In this document: positions 33,173-44,263 of the stretch, one piece after another
Layout: each line of letters starts with the position of its first letter
Numbering within the stretch: the stretch's first letter is position 1
Assembly (NCBI RefSeq): GCF_002105195.1
Contig: NZ_MUHU01000025.1
Coordinates: forward strand, 186,001-250,000
Source: Derxia lacustris
GTDB lineage: Bacteria > Pseudomonadota > Gammaproteobacteria > Burkholderiales > Burkholderiaceae_E
DNA: 64,000 bases
Direction of reading: 5' to 3'
Position numbers and translations under genes: made by a program
Notes under the pieces: generated by a model
The model's input: only the letters and a program-made list of their open reading frames with translations
What the model was told of the DNA's origin: nothing
Databases searched by the model: none

Positions 33173-35689
33173 ATGCCCGCCATTGCGCCCCCGGAAATCC
33201 TGCTGCTCGCCTTCAGCCGCCAGCTCGGCAGCGATTTCGCCCGCAGCGAAACCCGGCTCGACGACTTTCTGCGCCGCGAACTCGCGCCGGAAAAAAGCCG
33301 CGCCATTCTCGACCGGCTGCTGCATTCGATCCTGGCCGATCTCGAACTCGATTCGCCGGCCGCCGACAGCGCCATTGCCGTCGCCCAGCTGGCCGAATTG
33401 ACCGAGCAATACGCCGCGCTCGAAAACTACGTTGCCACCGGCAGCGCCGGCCCGGCGCAAATCCTGTGGCAATTGGCCAGCCATCTGCTCGCGCCGCAAT
33501 TGGGCCGCTGGCTTGGCCTGTGGGCCTTGCGCGCCCAATCCGATCCGAGCCTGCCCGACGGCTATCTGCAATATCTGCCGACCGCCGATCTCGGCGCCGA
33601 TCCGCCGCATCTGAGCCTGCCGCTCGACAGCCGGCTCGACTGGCTCGACCAGGCACTCGACGGCGGCCTCGCGCGGCAATTCGGCAGCGCCGACGCATTC
33701 GCCGGCTGGCGCAATGGCGCAATCCCCGACGCCGCTGCAATTCGCGCGCAATTCACTGACGATCTCGAATTGCAATTCAAGCCGCAATTCGGCGCCACGC
33801 CGGCGCAATTGCGTCGGCATTTGCTGATCGCGCGCGCGGTGCAATCGGTCTACCTGAGCCTTGGCGCGGCGCTGCACGGCCCGGCCTTCGATCCGCTCGA
33901 TGCCGACGGTCGCCGCAACAAGGCGCTGCAACTCTTCGATCTGGCCCGGCTGGCCGCCAATCTCACGCTGGTCGCCGCGCGCGATGCCGACAGCGTCGAG
34001 GCGCAGGACCAGGCCTTCGAGGCGCTGATTCCGCCGCATCTGCGCAGCGGCGCCTTTTTGGCCGTGCTGCCGTCGCAGGCGCGGCAGCTGGCACGCCTGC
34101 TGCCGCGCCTGCTCGAACACCAGCTCGGCGAGGCCACGGCCGACTCGCCGCTCGACGATCTGTTCGCCTACACGCCCTATGAACTGGCCCGGCTCACCCG
34201 CGCCGCGCTCGACCGGCTGGCCGGCCTGGCCGCGCGCGACCGGCTCGCCGACGCCACGCGCGCCAGCCTCCAGCGCAAGCCGCACTGGAATCGCGTGGCG
34301 CAAATCGGCGATTACGACCTGCTGCGCTCGCTGGCGCGCGAAAAGCCGCTGGCGCTTTCATTGCGCCAGATGCTGCTGCGCCGGCTGCAACAACTGGCCG
34401 ATACGCCCCGGCGCCAATTCGACACGATTGCGCTCGAACTCGAACAATTGCTCGATGGCGAAGACCGCCGCGCCCGACCCGACGATGCCGCCGACAAGGT
34501 CGCGCAATTGCTCGAACGCGCGCGCGCCCATTCGCTCGCCGACGAATTTGCGCCGCAGATTCATTATTTTGCCGCGCTGCATGCAATTGCCGGCGGCGAT
34601 CTGGCCGAAGCCAATCGCCAATTCGATGCCGCATTGCAGGCCACGCGCCAGCACGGCATTGGCCAATTGCGCCCGCTGATCGCCAACGACGCCTTTGCCA
34701 CCCTGGTCGCCAATCCGCAGGAAGCCGGCCTGTCCATCGACCGGCATGTCCGGCGTTTCGAGCAGTTGCGGCATTTCGGGCTGTTCCGCAATACCGCGCC
34801 CGAGGAATTGCCGGGCTTTCAGCAATACGTGGCCGAGGCCGCCGACTATTTCCATGCCGATCTGGCCTGGCCGTATGCCGGCCCGGCGCGCCGCCGCGCC
34901 GATGCGCTGCCGTCCTGGCGCAAGCATTACGAGGCGGTGCTGGAGCTGGTGCTCGGCGGCAATCAGGCCGGGCTGCAACGCTGGCTCGACAAGCAGCACG
35001 CGCTGCACGACCGCGGCCTGCGCGATGTCCACGGCGACAGCTTTCTGCTGCATCTGCTCAAGCAGCGCTCGACGCTGGCGGCGGGTCTGGCTGCCGGCAG
35101 CCGCAGCGGCCGGCTCGCGCCGGCGCAGGAAAAAGCCCTGCGCGATTTCCTCGCGCACTGGCCGGCAAGCATCGGCACGCTGATCGCGCGCTGGCCAAAA
35201 CTGGTCAATCTGGCCGATTTCCGCCAGCAGACGCCGCTGATGCTGGCCGCCGACGACGGCGATCTGGCCACCGTGCAGGCGCTGCTGGCGGCCGGCGCCG
35301 GCGCCCTGGCGCGCGACCACCTGGGCCGCAGCGCGCTGTTCGCCGCCATCCATGCGCGCTCGGCCGACTGCGTGCGCGTGCTGCTCGACCATGCGCCCGA
35401 GCTGGCCCGGCTCAGCGCGCATGACGACGCCAGCCCGCTGCATGCCGCCGTGCGCGTCGGCGCGCCGGCCATCGCCGCCGCCCTGCTCCAGGCCGCGCCC
35501 GAGCTGGAAGGCGCGGTCGACAGCACCGGCCGCACGCCGGCCGTGCTGCTGCGCGAACTGCTCCAGCCCGAGCTGGCGGCCAGCCATGCGCGCTACATGC
35601 AGGCCAACCGGCGCGCGGTGGGCGATGGCGCCGAGTTCGAGGCGCTGGCGGGGCTGTTGCTGGGCGGGGTGGCGCTGGCCGCCGACTGA
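33173..35689 (+). CDS. Large helical protein with C-terminal ankyrin repeats
   Basis: This 838-residue protein is predicted mostly helical up to about residue 680 with no recognised domain. About three ankyrin repeats follow (roughly 680-810; Thr-Pro-Leu-Met-Leu-Ala-Ala, Ser-Ala-Leu-Phe-Ala-Ala, Ser-Pro-Leu-His-Ala-Ala). No signal peptide is visible, so it is probably cytoplasmic. Its middle section uses CAA and TTG codons far more than its neighbours, giving at least 18 AATT tetramers between 33375 and 34815. It starts 170 bases after the PLP gene, so it may not share that operon. Function unknown. Confidence 0.8.
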   Translation: MPAIAPPEILLLAFSRQLGSDFARSETRLDDFLRRELAPEKSRAILDRLLHSILADLELDSPAADSAIAVAQLAELTEQYAALENYVATGSAGPAQILWQLASHLLAPQLGRWLGLWALRAQSDPSLPDGYLQYLPTADLGADPPHLSLPLDSRLDWLDQALDGGLARQFGSADAFAGWRNGAIPDAAAIRAQFTDDLELQFKPQFGATPAQLRRHLLIARAVQSVYLSLGAALHGPAFDPLDADGRRNKALQLFDLARLAANLTLVAARDADSVEAQDQAFEALIPPHLRSGAFLAVLPSQARQLARLLPRLLEHQLGEATADSPLDDLFAYTPYELARLTRAALDRLAGLAARDRLADATRASLQRKPHWNRVAQIGDYDLLRSLAREKPLALSLRQMLLRRLQQLADTPRRQFDTIALELEQLLDGEDRRARPDDAADKVAQLLERARAHSLADEFAPQIHYFAALHAIAGGDLAEANRQFDAALQATRQHGIGQLRPLIANDAFATLVANPQEAGLSIDRHVRRFEQLRHFGLFRNTAPEELPGFQQYVAEAADYFHADLAWPYAGPARRRADALPSWRKHYEAVLELVLGGNQAGLQRWLDKQHALHDRGLRDVHGDSFLLHLLKQRSTLAAGLAAGSRSGRLAPAQEKALRDFLAHWPASIGTLIARWPKLVNLADFRQQTPLMLAADDGDLATVQALLAAGAGALARDHLGRSALFAAIHARSADCVRVLLDHAPELARLSAHDDASPLHAAVRVGAPAIAAALLQAAPELEGAVDSTGRTPAVLLRELLQPELAASHARYMQANRRAVGDGAEFEALAGLLLGGVALAAD

Positions 35690-35778
35690 GCCTGCAACGG
35701 CGGATACACGGGCCGTGCCCGCGCGCCGGCCCGCGCTGCTAGGCTGGCCCGGCCTCCTCGCCGACCAAAGCCGCTGCC

Positions 35779-36774
35779 ATGACCCCGCTCTCCATCCTCG
35801 ACCTCTGCCCCATCCCCGACGGCCAGACCGCCGCCGACGCCTTCCGACGCGCGGCCGAACTGGCGCAGCACGCCGAAGCGCTCGGCTATGCGCGCTACTG
35901 GGTCGCCGAGCATCACGGCATGCCCGGCATCGCCAGCGCCGCGACCGCCGTGGTCATCGGCCACATCGCGGCGGCCACCCGGCACATCCGCGTCGGCGCC
36001 GGCGGGATCATGCTGCCCAACCATTCGCCGCTGGTCGTGGCCGAGCAGTTCGGCACGCTCGAATCGCTGTTCCCGGGCCGCATCGATCTCGGCCTCGGTC
36101 GCGCGCCCGGCTCCGACCGCGAAACCGCGCGCGCCCTGCGCCGCGACCTGCTGGCCGACGCCGACGGCTTTCCGCGCGATGTGCTGGAGCTGCTCGACTG
36201 GTTCGAGCCGCATTCGCCCGAGCGCGGCAGCGTGCGCGCCGTGCCCGGCGAGGGGCTGGCGGTGCCGGTGTGGATCCTCGGGTCGAGCCTGTTCGGCGCC
36301 CAGCTCGCGGCCACGCTCGGCCTGCCGTATGCGTTCGCCTCGCACTTCGCGCCAGCGCAGATGATGGCGGCGGTCGCGCTGTACCGGCAGCGCTTCAAGC
36401 CGTCGGCGCGGCTGGCCAAACCGCATGTGATGCTCGGCTTCAGCGTGTTTGCCGCCGATACCGATGCCGAGGCGCGGCTGCTGGCCAGCTCGCAGCAGCA
36501 GGCCTTCGTCAATCTGCGCAGCGGCCGGCCGGGCAAGCTGCCGCTGCCGCGCGCCGGCTATGCGGAAAACCTCGCGCCGCAGCAGCGCGCCGTCATCGAC
36601 GACGCCCTCGCCTGCACCGCCACCGGCACGCCCGAAGCGGTCGCCGCCGAGCTGCGCGCCTTCATCGAGCGCACCGGCGCCGACGAGGTGATGGTGGCGT
36701 CGGCCATTCACGATCAGGCCTCGCGGCTGCGCTCGTATTCGCTGCTGATGCAGGCGATGCAGGCCGGCGGCTGA
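35779..36774 (+). CDS. LLM-class flavin-dependent oxidoreductase (luciferase-like)
   Basis: This 331-residue protein has the single-domain luciferase-like monooxygenase pattern: Tyr-Trp-Val-Ala-Glu-His-His-Gly-Met (residues about 40-48), [11 protein letters not shown] and [10 protein letters not shown]. It is close to the YhbW/MsnO8-like subgroup. These enzymes use reduced flavin and oxygen; the substrate is not known. It has its own start with no obvious coupling to the flanking genes. Confidence 0.9.
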   Translation: MTPLSILDLCPIPDGQTAADAFRRAAELAQHAEALGYARYWVAEHHGMPGIASAATAVVIGHIAAATRHIRVGAGGIMLPNHSPLVVAEQFGTLESLFPGRIDLGLGRAPGSDRETARALRRDLLADADGFPRDVLELLDWFEPHSPERGSVRAVPGEGLAVPVWILGSSLFGAQLAATLGLPYAFASHFAPAQMMAAVALYRQRFKPSARLAKPHVMLGFSVFAADTDAEARLLASSQQQAFVNLRSGRPGKLPLPRAGYAENLAPQQRAVIDDALACTATGTPEAVAAELRAFIERTGADEVMVASAIHDQASRLRSYSLLMQAMQAGG

Positions 36775-36824
36775 GCGCCCTCCCCCCGGACGGCCGGCAA
36801 GCTCCCTCACGCAAGGAGACCCGC

Positions 36825-37559
36825 ATGAACCGCCTCATCCCCACCGCGCTGCTGGCGCTCGGTCTTGCCGGCGCGGCCCTGCCGGCGCCGGCCGCCCAGA
36901 TCGAGATCGACTTCGCCGGCACCGTCACCGGCTTGTACCCGCGCCTGCCGCCGACGCTGCCCAACGAAATGCCGTCGAGCTGGATCGGCCTCGGCATGCA
37001 CGGCAGCGTCTCGATCGACCTCGATTCGCCCTGGGTCGACAACCGCAGCTGGGCCTATGGCGACGAGCTGGCCGACCTCGGCACGCGGCCGGCCGGCGCG
37101 CGCTACTGGCTGCAGGTGAGCCTGACCAATCCCGACGGCAGCCTGGTCGGCCTGCCAAGCCATCCGGCCGGCAACGAAAGTGCCTACGCCGATCTCGCCG
37201 ACGGCAGTGGTGGCGCCGAGGAATTGCTGATCCAGCGCTTCGGTGCCGCCACGTCGGAACCGCTGTCGCAGGACCGCTTCTCGCTCTACCTGGTGGGCCC
37301 GGCCGGCCCGCTGCTCGACGGCACCACCTTCCGCAGCCTGCGCGGCATCGACATCGGCGGACTGGTCTACGACCGCCAGGGCGATGTGTACGGACGGACC
37401 GACGATGGCCGGCGGGTCGGCTATGCCTTCCACATCGATTCGATCAGCCTCACCAACAGCGCGCCGGTGCCCGAGCCGGCCGCGGGCCTCGCGTTCGGCG
37501 TCGGGCTCGGCCTGCTCGGCTGGCGCCGGCGCGCGCAGGCAGTCGCCGGCGCGCGCTAG
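36825..37559 (+). CDS. PEP-CTERM exported protein
   Basis: This 244-residue protein has an N-terminal signal peptide (Pro-Ala-Pro-Ala-Ala-Gln at about 19-24) and a C-terminal sorting tail: Val-Pro-Glu-Pro-Ala-Ala, a hydrophobic helix, then Trp-Arg-Arg-Arg. PEP-CTERM tails are cut by exosortase/EpsH during export in biofilm-forming bacteria; no exosortase gene is in this window. AAGGAG precedes the ATG. The body is a beta-rich, low-Cys domain of unknown function. It converges on the TonB-dependent receptor gene. Confidence 0.88.
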   Translation: MNRLIPTALLALGLAGAALPAPAAQIEIDFAGTVTGLYPRLPPTLPNEMPSSWIGLGMHGSVSIDLDSPWVDNRSWAYGDELADLGTRPAGARYWLQVSLTNPDGSLVGLPSHPAGNESAYADLADGSGGAEELLIQRFGAATSEPLSQDRFSLYLVGPAGPLLDGTTFRSLRGIDIGGLVYDRQGDVYGRTDDGRRVGYAFHIDSISLTNSAPVPEPAAGLAFGVGLGLLGWRRRAQAVAGAR

Positions 37560-37572
37560 CCGGCCACGCCGC

Positions 37573-39738
37573 TCAGATGTCGGCCTTCAGGCTCAGCATG
37601 AAATTGCGCCCCGGCTGATAGCTGTACTGGTCGAAGCGCGCGCCCTTGCTGCTGGCCGAAATCGCCGTCGCCGACTGGCCGTTGAACAGGTTGTAGACGC
37701 CCAGCTGCACCTTGGCATTGCGCAGGCCCGGCACATCGACCAGCACCCGGCCCGCCGCCAGATCGACCGTGTTGTAGGCCGCGATGCGGTATGCCGCCGG
37801 CTCGCCGTCCTTGGCGAACTGGCTGCCCACGCGCTTGCCCACCAGCGAGCCGTTCCACACGCCGTCGCCGTAGAACACGCCGCTGGCCGCCGTCATGCTC
37901 GGCGCCTTGGCCACTTGCAGGCCGCTGTCGTTGGCCTCGGCGCGGTTCACCGAGCCATTGCCGTGCAGCGAGAAGCCGCTGCCCGCGTAGTACGTGAGCT
38001 GGGCCTCGGCGCCCTTGTAGGTCACTCCACCCTGGTTGTAGTAGACGAGGTCGTTGCCGGTGCCGGTCGACGCGATCTTGTTGCTGAAGCTGATGCGGTA
38101 CAGGTCGGCGTCGAAGGCAAACCGCTCCGACTTGTGCACCACGCCCAGTTGCAGATTGCGCGAGGTCTGCGGATCGATGCTGCTGCGCGACGGGTTGTTC
38201 ACATAGAAGTACGACAGGTCGGGCACCAGCATGCCGCGCGCGGTCTGCGCGTACACCGACCATTCCCGCGCGAGCCGATAGTTGGCCGTGAGAAAGGGCA
38301 GCGTGGTCGTGTAGGTGTGCGAGTACTCCAGCGGCGTGCGCGTGGTCTGGTTCACGCGGGCGTCGATCGAGCGCTCGAAGTGGACGTACTTGTAGCCGGG
38401 CGTGACGGTCAGCGCCTCGGTCGCGCGCCATTCGAATTCGGCAAACGGCTGGACCTGCTTCCAGCCCGAGTCCTGGTCGTAGGCGATGTCCTTCGGCGCG
38501 CTGCTTTCCTTGGGGTTGGGAATGCCGCCCAGCGTCCAGTCGAGGTCGCGCGTGTTGCGCAGCGTGCTGGCGTGTTCCCACCACAGGCCGGTGCGCGCGG
38601 TGCCGGCCGCAAACGTCTTGCCCAGCACCAGGATGTCGCCGAACACGCGATAGGCGTTGAGCTTGCTGTAGCCCGGCACATCGGTGTTGCCGGTGGCGCC
38701 GGCCTTGGTGCCGTTGGCAGTCGCGCCCGAGGCGTCCTGGCCCGACAGCGTCTGGTTGTTGTAGGCGTAGGTGTAGAGCTTGTTGTCGAGCGCGAAGCCG
38801 TTGCCCAGGTCGCTGACCAGACCCAGATAGTCGAAGTCGGTGCGCTTGCGGACGTTGTTGTAGCCCCAGTAGTTCTGGCTCTTCGGGTCGGCATTCAGGC
38901 TGTAGCTCTTGCCGAACAGCGCTACCTGCTCCTGCGTCACGCCGGCCTTGTCGGGCGCGTTGTACTTCTCGTCCGAGCGCGCGGCGAACAGCGTGAGCGT
39001 GGTGCCCGGCACCAGCGGCAGCTGGGCCTTGAAGGTGACGTTGTCGCCGCCGAAGCCGCTCCAGGTCTGGCGCCCGTTGGTCTCCACATGCGAGACCTGG
39101 ATCGACGCGGCGAGGTCGTGCGATTCCTTCAGCACGCCGGTGTTCACCTCGGCGCCGATCAGCCGCGTGTTCCACGAGCCATAGCTGGCGAAGGGGCTGA
39201 AGGTGGTGGTCTCCATCAGCTCGCGCGACACCAGGTTGACCGAGCCGCCGAAGGTGGCCTGGCCCAGGTTGCTGGCCGTGCCCGGGCCGCGTTCCACGCT
39301 GGCGCCGCCGATCACCGTGGCCGGGAAGTAGGCGTTGGAATGGTGAGTCGGGTTGTTGGTGTCGGCGAAGGGAATGCCGTCGAAGGTGACGTTGTATTCG
39401 CCATCCTGGAAGCCGCGCAGCGTGAGCTTGGATTCGCCCAGGCCCGGGCCGTTGGCGGCCACGCTGCCGCCCACGCTCGGCGCGATGCCGATGATGTTGG
39501 TGTAGTCGCCGGTCGGCGCGACGCTGTCCTCGATGTAGGCGCGGCTGATGATCGATTGCGGCTGCGTCGCCTTGAGCGAGGCGCTCGGCGCGCTGCGGCT
39601 GGCGAGCGTGGGCACGTCGTCGCGCAGGCCCTTGACGACGACGGTGTCGAGCACCGGCTCGGCGGCATAGGCCGACTGGATGGCGGCGGCGAGCAGGCCG
39701 AGGCGGACGGCGTGGCGAAGCGGGGCGGAGGTTTTCAC
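37573..39738 (-). CDS. TonB-dependent outer-membrane receptor
   Basis: This 721-residue protein has a signal peptide ending Ala-Tyr-Ala-Ala-Glu, a TonB-box-like Leu-Asp-Thr-Val-Val-Val (residues about 30-35), a plug with Leu-Thr-Leu-Arg-Gly-Phe and Val-Glu-Arg-Gly-Pro-Gly-Thr-Ala-Ser, and a barrel ending near the C-terminus. It probably starts at GTG (39738); no strong ribosome-binding site is visible. The plug is atypical in carrying Asp-Thr-Asn-Asn-Pro-Thr-His-His near residue 125. It sits between two PEP-CTERM genes. Substrate unknown. Confidence 0.88.
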   Translation of the reverse strand: MKTSAPLRHAVRLGLLAAAIQSAYAAEPVLDTVVVKGLRDDVPTLASRSAPSASLKATQPQSIISRAYIEDSVAPTGDYTNIIGIAPSVGGSVAANGPGLGESKLTLRGFQDGEYNVTFDGIPFADTNNPTHHSNAYFPATVIGGASVERGPGTASNLGQATFGGSVNLVSRELMETTTFSPFASYGSWNTRLIGAEVNTGVLKESHDLAASIQVSHVETNGRQTWSGFGGDNVTFKAQLPLVPGTTLTLFAARSDEKYNAPDKAGVTQEQVALFGKSYSLNADPKSQNYWGYNNVRKRTDFDYLGLVSDLGNGFALDNKLYTYAYNNQTLSGQDASGATANGTKAGATGNTDVPGYSKLNAYRVFGDILVLGKTFAAGTARTGLWWEHASTLRNTRDLDWTLGGIPNPKESSAPKDIAYDQDSGWKQVQPFAEFEWRATEALTVTPGYKYVHFERSIDARVNQTTRTPLEYSHTYTTTLPFLTANYRLAREWSVYAQTARGMLVPDLSYFYVNNPSRSSIDPQTSRNLQLGVVHKSERFAFDADLYRISFSNKIASTGTGNDLVYYNQGGVTYKGAEAQLTYYAGSGFSLHGNGSVNRAEANDSGLQVAKAPSMTAASGVFYGDGVWNGSLVGKRVGSQFAKDGEPAAYRIAAYNTVDLAAGRVLVDVPGLRNAKVQLGVYNLFNGQSATAISASSKGARFDQYSYQPGRNFMLSLKADI

Positions 39739-39865
39739 GGGCGGAGGCGATCGGGGCTGGAAAGGCCGCGATGCTGTTTCCCGTCAATGTCCGCGGGGTG
39801 AATCCGGCGCGATTGCCGGCGCGCCAGCTTTCAGGGCGATTGCTCCGTCACGTTTGCTTGCGCTG

Positions 39866-40822
39866 TCATTGGCGTGTCGCGTCCGGCGCCGACGCGCGCG
39901 TGGCGGGATGCCGCTTGCGCCGGATCATGCCCAGCGCCAGCAGCAGGCCGCCGCCGAACGCCGCCGACGCCGCCGGCTCGGGCACGGCGGTGATGTAGCT
40001 GCGCGCGTAATCCACGCCCGACAGCGAGCTGACCGACCAGCCGGCCACCTCGGCGCCGTTCATGTACACGCCGGTGATGCCGCCCCATTCGATGCGCGAC
40101 TGCGACAGGGCATTGCCGCCCTCGACCATGCTGCCGATGGTGGTGGCGGACAGGCCCAGCTCGGCGGTCCGGGCACCGCTGTAGAGCGGCATGTAGAAGG
40201 TGTACAGGTCGCTGTCGGCATAGCGGCGGTTGTCGCCATCGACGATGTTGTGGACCCGGCCGCAGACGCCGGCGGCATCGCAACTGACGTCCTCGCCGCT
40301 GTAGAACCGGAAGTCGTTGTTGGCGCGCCAGGAAAACGTCACGCTGGCCCCGGCCGAATCGCGGAGCGCGCCCGCGCCGACCGTGGGGTCGGTGTAGACG
40401 CGCAAGCGCACGCCGACGACGGCGCGCGCCTCGCCGATGAGGCCCGGCACGTCGAACAGCAGCTGGTCCCGCACATCGGCTGCGGCATGGCCGCTGGCGC
40501 CGCCTGGCGCCGTCCCGGTCGCCGCCAGCACCGACGTGGCCGTGCCGGGCGCGGTCACCAGACTGGCCCGCGTGTCGGCGCTCCAGCCCGCGCCGCTGTC
40601 GCCGATGTGGCCGTCCCAGCGCTCGGGCGTGTCGCTGCCCAGCAGGACCGACGTGGAATTGAAGCCATGACCCGAAACGTCGTAGGCGGTCAGATAGGCA
40701 TTCCGGCCGTAGTAGCGGTCGACCCAGCTCGTGGGCGCGGCCAGCGCCGGCGCGGCCAGGCCAAGGCCGAGCAGCAGCGCCAGCGCTACGCGCGGCGGGC
40801 GGACGGAAACGGGTTGCGGCAT
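39866..40822 (-). CDS. PEP-CTERM exported protein
   Basis: This 318-residue protein has a signal peptide (hydrophobic residues about 12-28, ending Ala-Leu-Ala-Ala) and a C-terminal Val-Pro-Glu-Pro-Ala-Ala, hydrophobic helix and Arg-Arg-Lys-Arg tail. The body is Ser/Gly/Asp-rich with a Cys pair in a short loop (Val-Ser-Cys-Asp-Ala-Ala-Gly-Val-Cys). It is unrelated in its body to the PEP-CTERM protein at 36825. It lies 127 bases upstream of the receptor gene on the same strand and might be co-regulated with it. Confidence 0.86.
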   Translation of the reverse strand: MPQPVSVRPPRVALALLLGLGLAAPALAAPTSWVDRYYGRNAYLTAYDVSGHGFNSTSVLLGSDTPERWDGHIGDSGAGWSADTRASLVTAPGTATSVLAATGTAPGGASGHAAADVRDQLLFDVPGLIGEARAVVGVRLRVYTDPTVGAGALRDSAGASVTFSWRANNDFRFYSGEDVSCDAAGVCGRVHNIVDGDNRRYADSDLYTFYMPLYSGARTAELGLSATTIGSMVEGGNALSQSRIEWGGITGVYMNGAEVAGWSVSSLSGVDYARSYITAVPEPAASAAFGGGLLLALGMIRRKRHPATRASAPDATRQ

Positions 40823-40934
40823 CGTGATCTCCCTGCGGTCGTGGAACGACCGGCACGGCGGCGCCGGCCGGTGCGCGCAAGACTAGCCACGGCCGCGCCA
40901 GCCGCCACGGCTGTTGCAATCGGCCGCGCGGCGT

Positions 40935-42365
<1,431 letters not shown>

Positions 42366-42710
42366 GGTTGGGTCTCCTCCGGGAATGGCAATCGTGACGC
42401 GGCGCCTGGAGCGCAGCGGTGAGAAATGCTTGCCGGCAGTGCAGCGCCACGCCATTGCGGAAAGCAACGACACGGCACTCGCGAAACTGACGGTCCACGG
42501 GGTATGCCCGGGGCCGGGAGGAAATCGGGCGGGGGCGCGGGGCGGCGGGGCGCTGACGCAAAGGTCAGGCTGCCGCCCGGATCGGCCGGGCGCCCGCTGG
42601 GCCGCGGCCTTCGCAGGAAGGCCGGGCTGCCGTCGCGGAACGACTGCGCGGGGCGGCCACTTTAACGCCGGGCCGCGCGGCGGGCGGGCATGGCCCGCCG
42701 ATCGATGCGC
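42366..42710. other. Intergenic region upstream of pyruvate kinase
   Basis: This 345-base region separates the pyk start from the end of the helix-hairpin-helix gene. It should hold the pyk promoter. I see GC-rich sequence without a supported gene, a clear terminator or a recognisable operator. Confidence 0.4.
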
Positions 42711-44072
42711 TTACAGGCGGATCGACGGACGCAGCTTGTCGAGCAGCTTCTGGCCGATGCCCTTGACGTCGAGCAGCGCCTCGATGGTGTGGTACGGCCG
42801 GCCGGCGATGATGGCCTTGGCGATCGGCTTGCTCAGGCCCTTGACCGCGAGCAGCTGCGATTCGGTGCCGTTGTTGACCGACACCAGCGTGAGGTCGGGC
42901 GCGGCTTCGGCCTTGGGCGCCTTGGCCGGCTTGCCGGCCTTGGCGGGCTTGGCCGGGGTGGCGGGCGCCTTGGCGACCGGCGCGACCGAGGCGGTCGGGG
43001 CGGCCGGAGCGGCGACCGCAGACGCGGCCTTGGGCGCGACGGCGGCGACCGCATCGGTCGCGGCCTTGGCGATGGCGGCAGCCTTGTCGGCGGCATCGGC
43101 AGCCTTGCTGCGGGCGGCCGGGGCGGCGGCTTCTTCGGCGACCGGCGCTTCGATGGCGGCCACCGGTTCGACGGCAGCAGCCGGCACCTCGACGGCGGCA
43201 ACCGGTTCGGTCACGGCAACCGCCGCTTCCGGCGCCTGCGCCTCGGCGAGCGTGGCGGCGTCGGCCATGCCGGTGCCGGCGGCCACGCCGTCATGCTCGG
43301 GCGCGCCGAAGTATTCGGCGGTCACCACATGCGAGGCGGCGAATTCCACGTAGTCGCGCGTCAGCAGGCCGGCCGGGGTCCATTCGCGCAGCATCAGCAC
43401 CAGGCGCCATTCGCCGGCGGGCAGCGGTGCGGCCTGGCATTCGGCGCGCAGGTCGTGGCGCCATTCGCCGCCGGCCAGCCGGTCGACCGGCGTGCCGGCC
43501 ACCAGAATGCCGCTGAAGGCGCCGCCGTCGTAGCGGTGGTCGAGCGCCCAGAGTTCGAGCGCCAGGTCGCCGCTCAGATTGCCCTCGGCGCGCGGATTGG
43601 CGATGGCGTCGACGCCCAGCACCACGCGGGTGCCGGCAAAACCGGCATCGCTGCCGAAGCGGTAGCCGACCGCGCCGGCCAGACGCGGTTGCAGGAACAC
43701 CTGGGTCTGGTCGAACTCGGCGCGGTCGAGCAGCGTCTCGTACTGGCCCGGCGTGCCGGCGCACAGCGCCAGTTCCAGCGTCCATTCGCCGTTGCCGGCC
43801 GGTGGCAGCGCCACGGTCCAGCCTTCGATCTGGCTCGGCCGGCCGCCGACAAAGCGCAGCTCGGCCACCTTGACGCTGGTTTCCAGCGCCGCACCGAGCG
43901 GCCGGGCGCGCAATTGCAGCGCATAGGCCAGGTCTTCGGGCGCGTCCGCCGCCCAGTCGAGTCCGGCGTTGAGGCAGACGAAATCGCCTGCGAGGCGATA
44001 GCCCCGGTTGCCCGCGAAGCGCGCGGCGCACGAACGGTCGGAAAGGGTCGGAACGGAAAGAAGATCGGTCAT
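42711..44072 (-). CDS. Protein with C-terminal helix-hairpin-helix domain
   Basis: This 453-residue protein has three parts. Residues about 10-285 are a beta-rich region with two similar halves of unknown family. Residues about 290-390 are an Ala/Pro/Lys linker with Lys-Pro-Ala-Lys repeats like those of DNA-binding tails. The C-terminus (about 395-453) is a ComEA-like helix-hairpin-helix: Ser-Val-Asn-Asn-Gly-Thr-Glu, Val-Lys-Gly-Leu-Ser, Val-Lys-Gly-Ile-Gly-Gln-Lys. DNA binding is likely; no signal peptide is visible, so uptake of DNA is not implied. Confidence 0.78.
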   Translation of the reverse strand: MTDLLSVPTLSDRSCAARFAGNRGYRLAGDFVCLNAGLDWAADAPEDLAYALQLRARPLGAALETSVKVAELRFVGGRPSQIEGWTVALPPAGNGEWTLELALCAGTPGQYETLLDRAEFDQTQVFLQPRLAGAVGYRFGSDAGFAGTRVVLGVDAIANPRAEGNLSGDLALELWALDHRYDGGAFSGILVAGTPVDRLAGGEWRHDLRAECQAAPLPAGEWRLVLMLREWTPAGLLTRDYVEFAASHVVTAEYFGAPEHDGVAAGTGMADAATLAEAQAPEAAVAVTEPVAAVEVPAAAVEPVAAIEAPVAEEAAAPAARSKAADAADKAAAIAKAATDAVAAVAPKAASAVAAPAAPTASVAPVAKAPATPAKPAKAGKPAKAPKAEAAPDLTLVSVNNGTESQLLAVKGLSKPIAKAIIAGRPYHTIEALLDVKGIGQKLLDKLRPSIRL

Positions 44073-44263
44073 CGCAGGCACGGCCAAGGGCAAAGGGGCC
44101 GCGATTGTAGTCACCTCAGCGTGTCGGCGATCGGGCAATGAATGCTGCACCTGCACAGCGCCGACCGGCGGCGTGAGACTGCAAAGCTTTGCAGCATGCC
44201 GGCCGCGCGCCGCTGGCCCGGCATGCGCCAACATGCGGACCGGATTCAACTTTTGCCTGAGCG

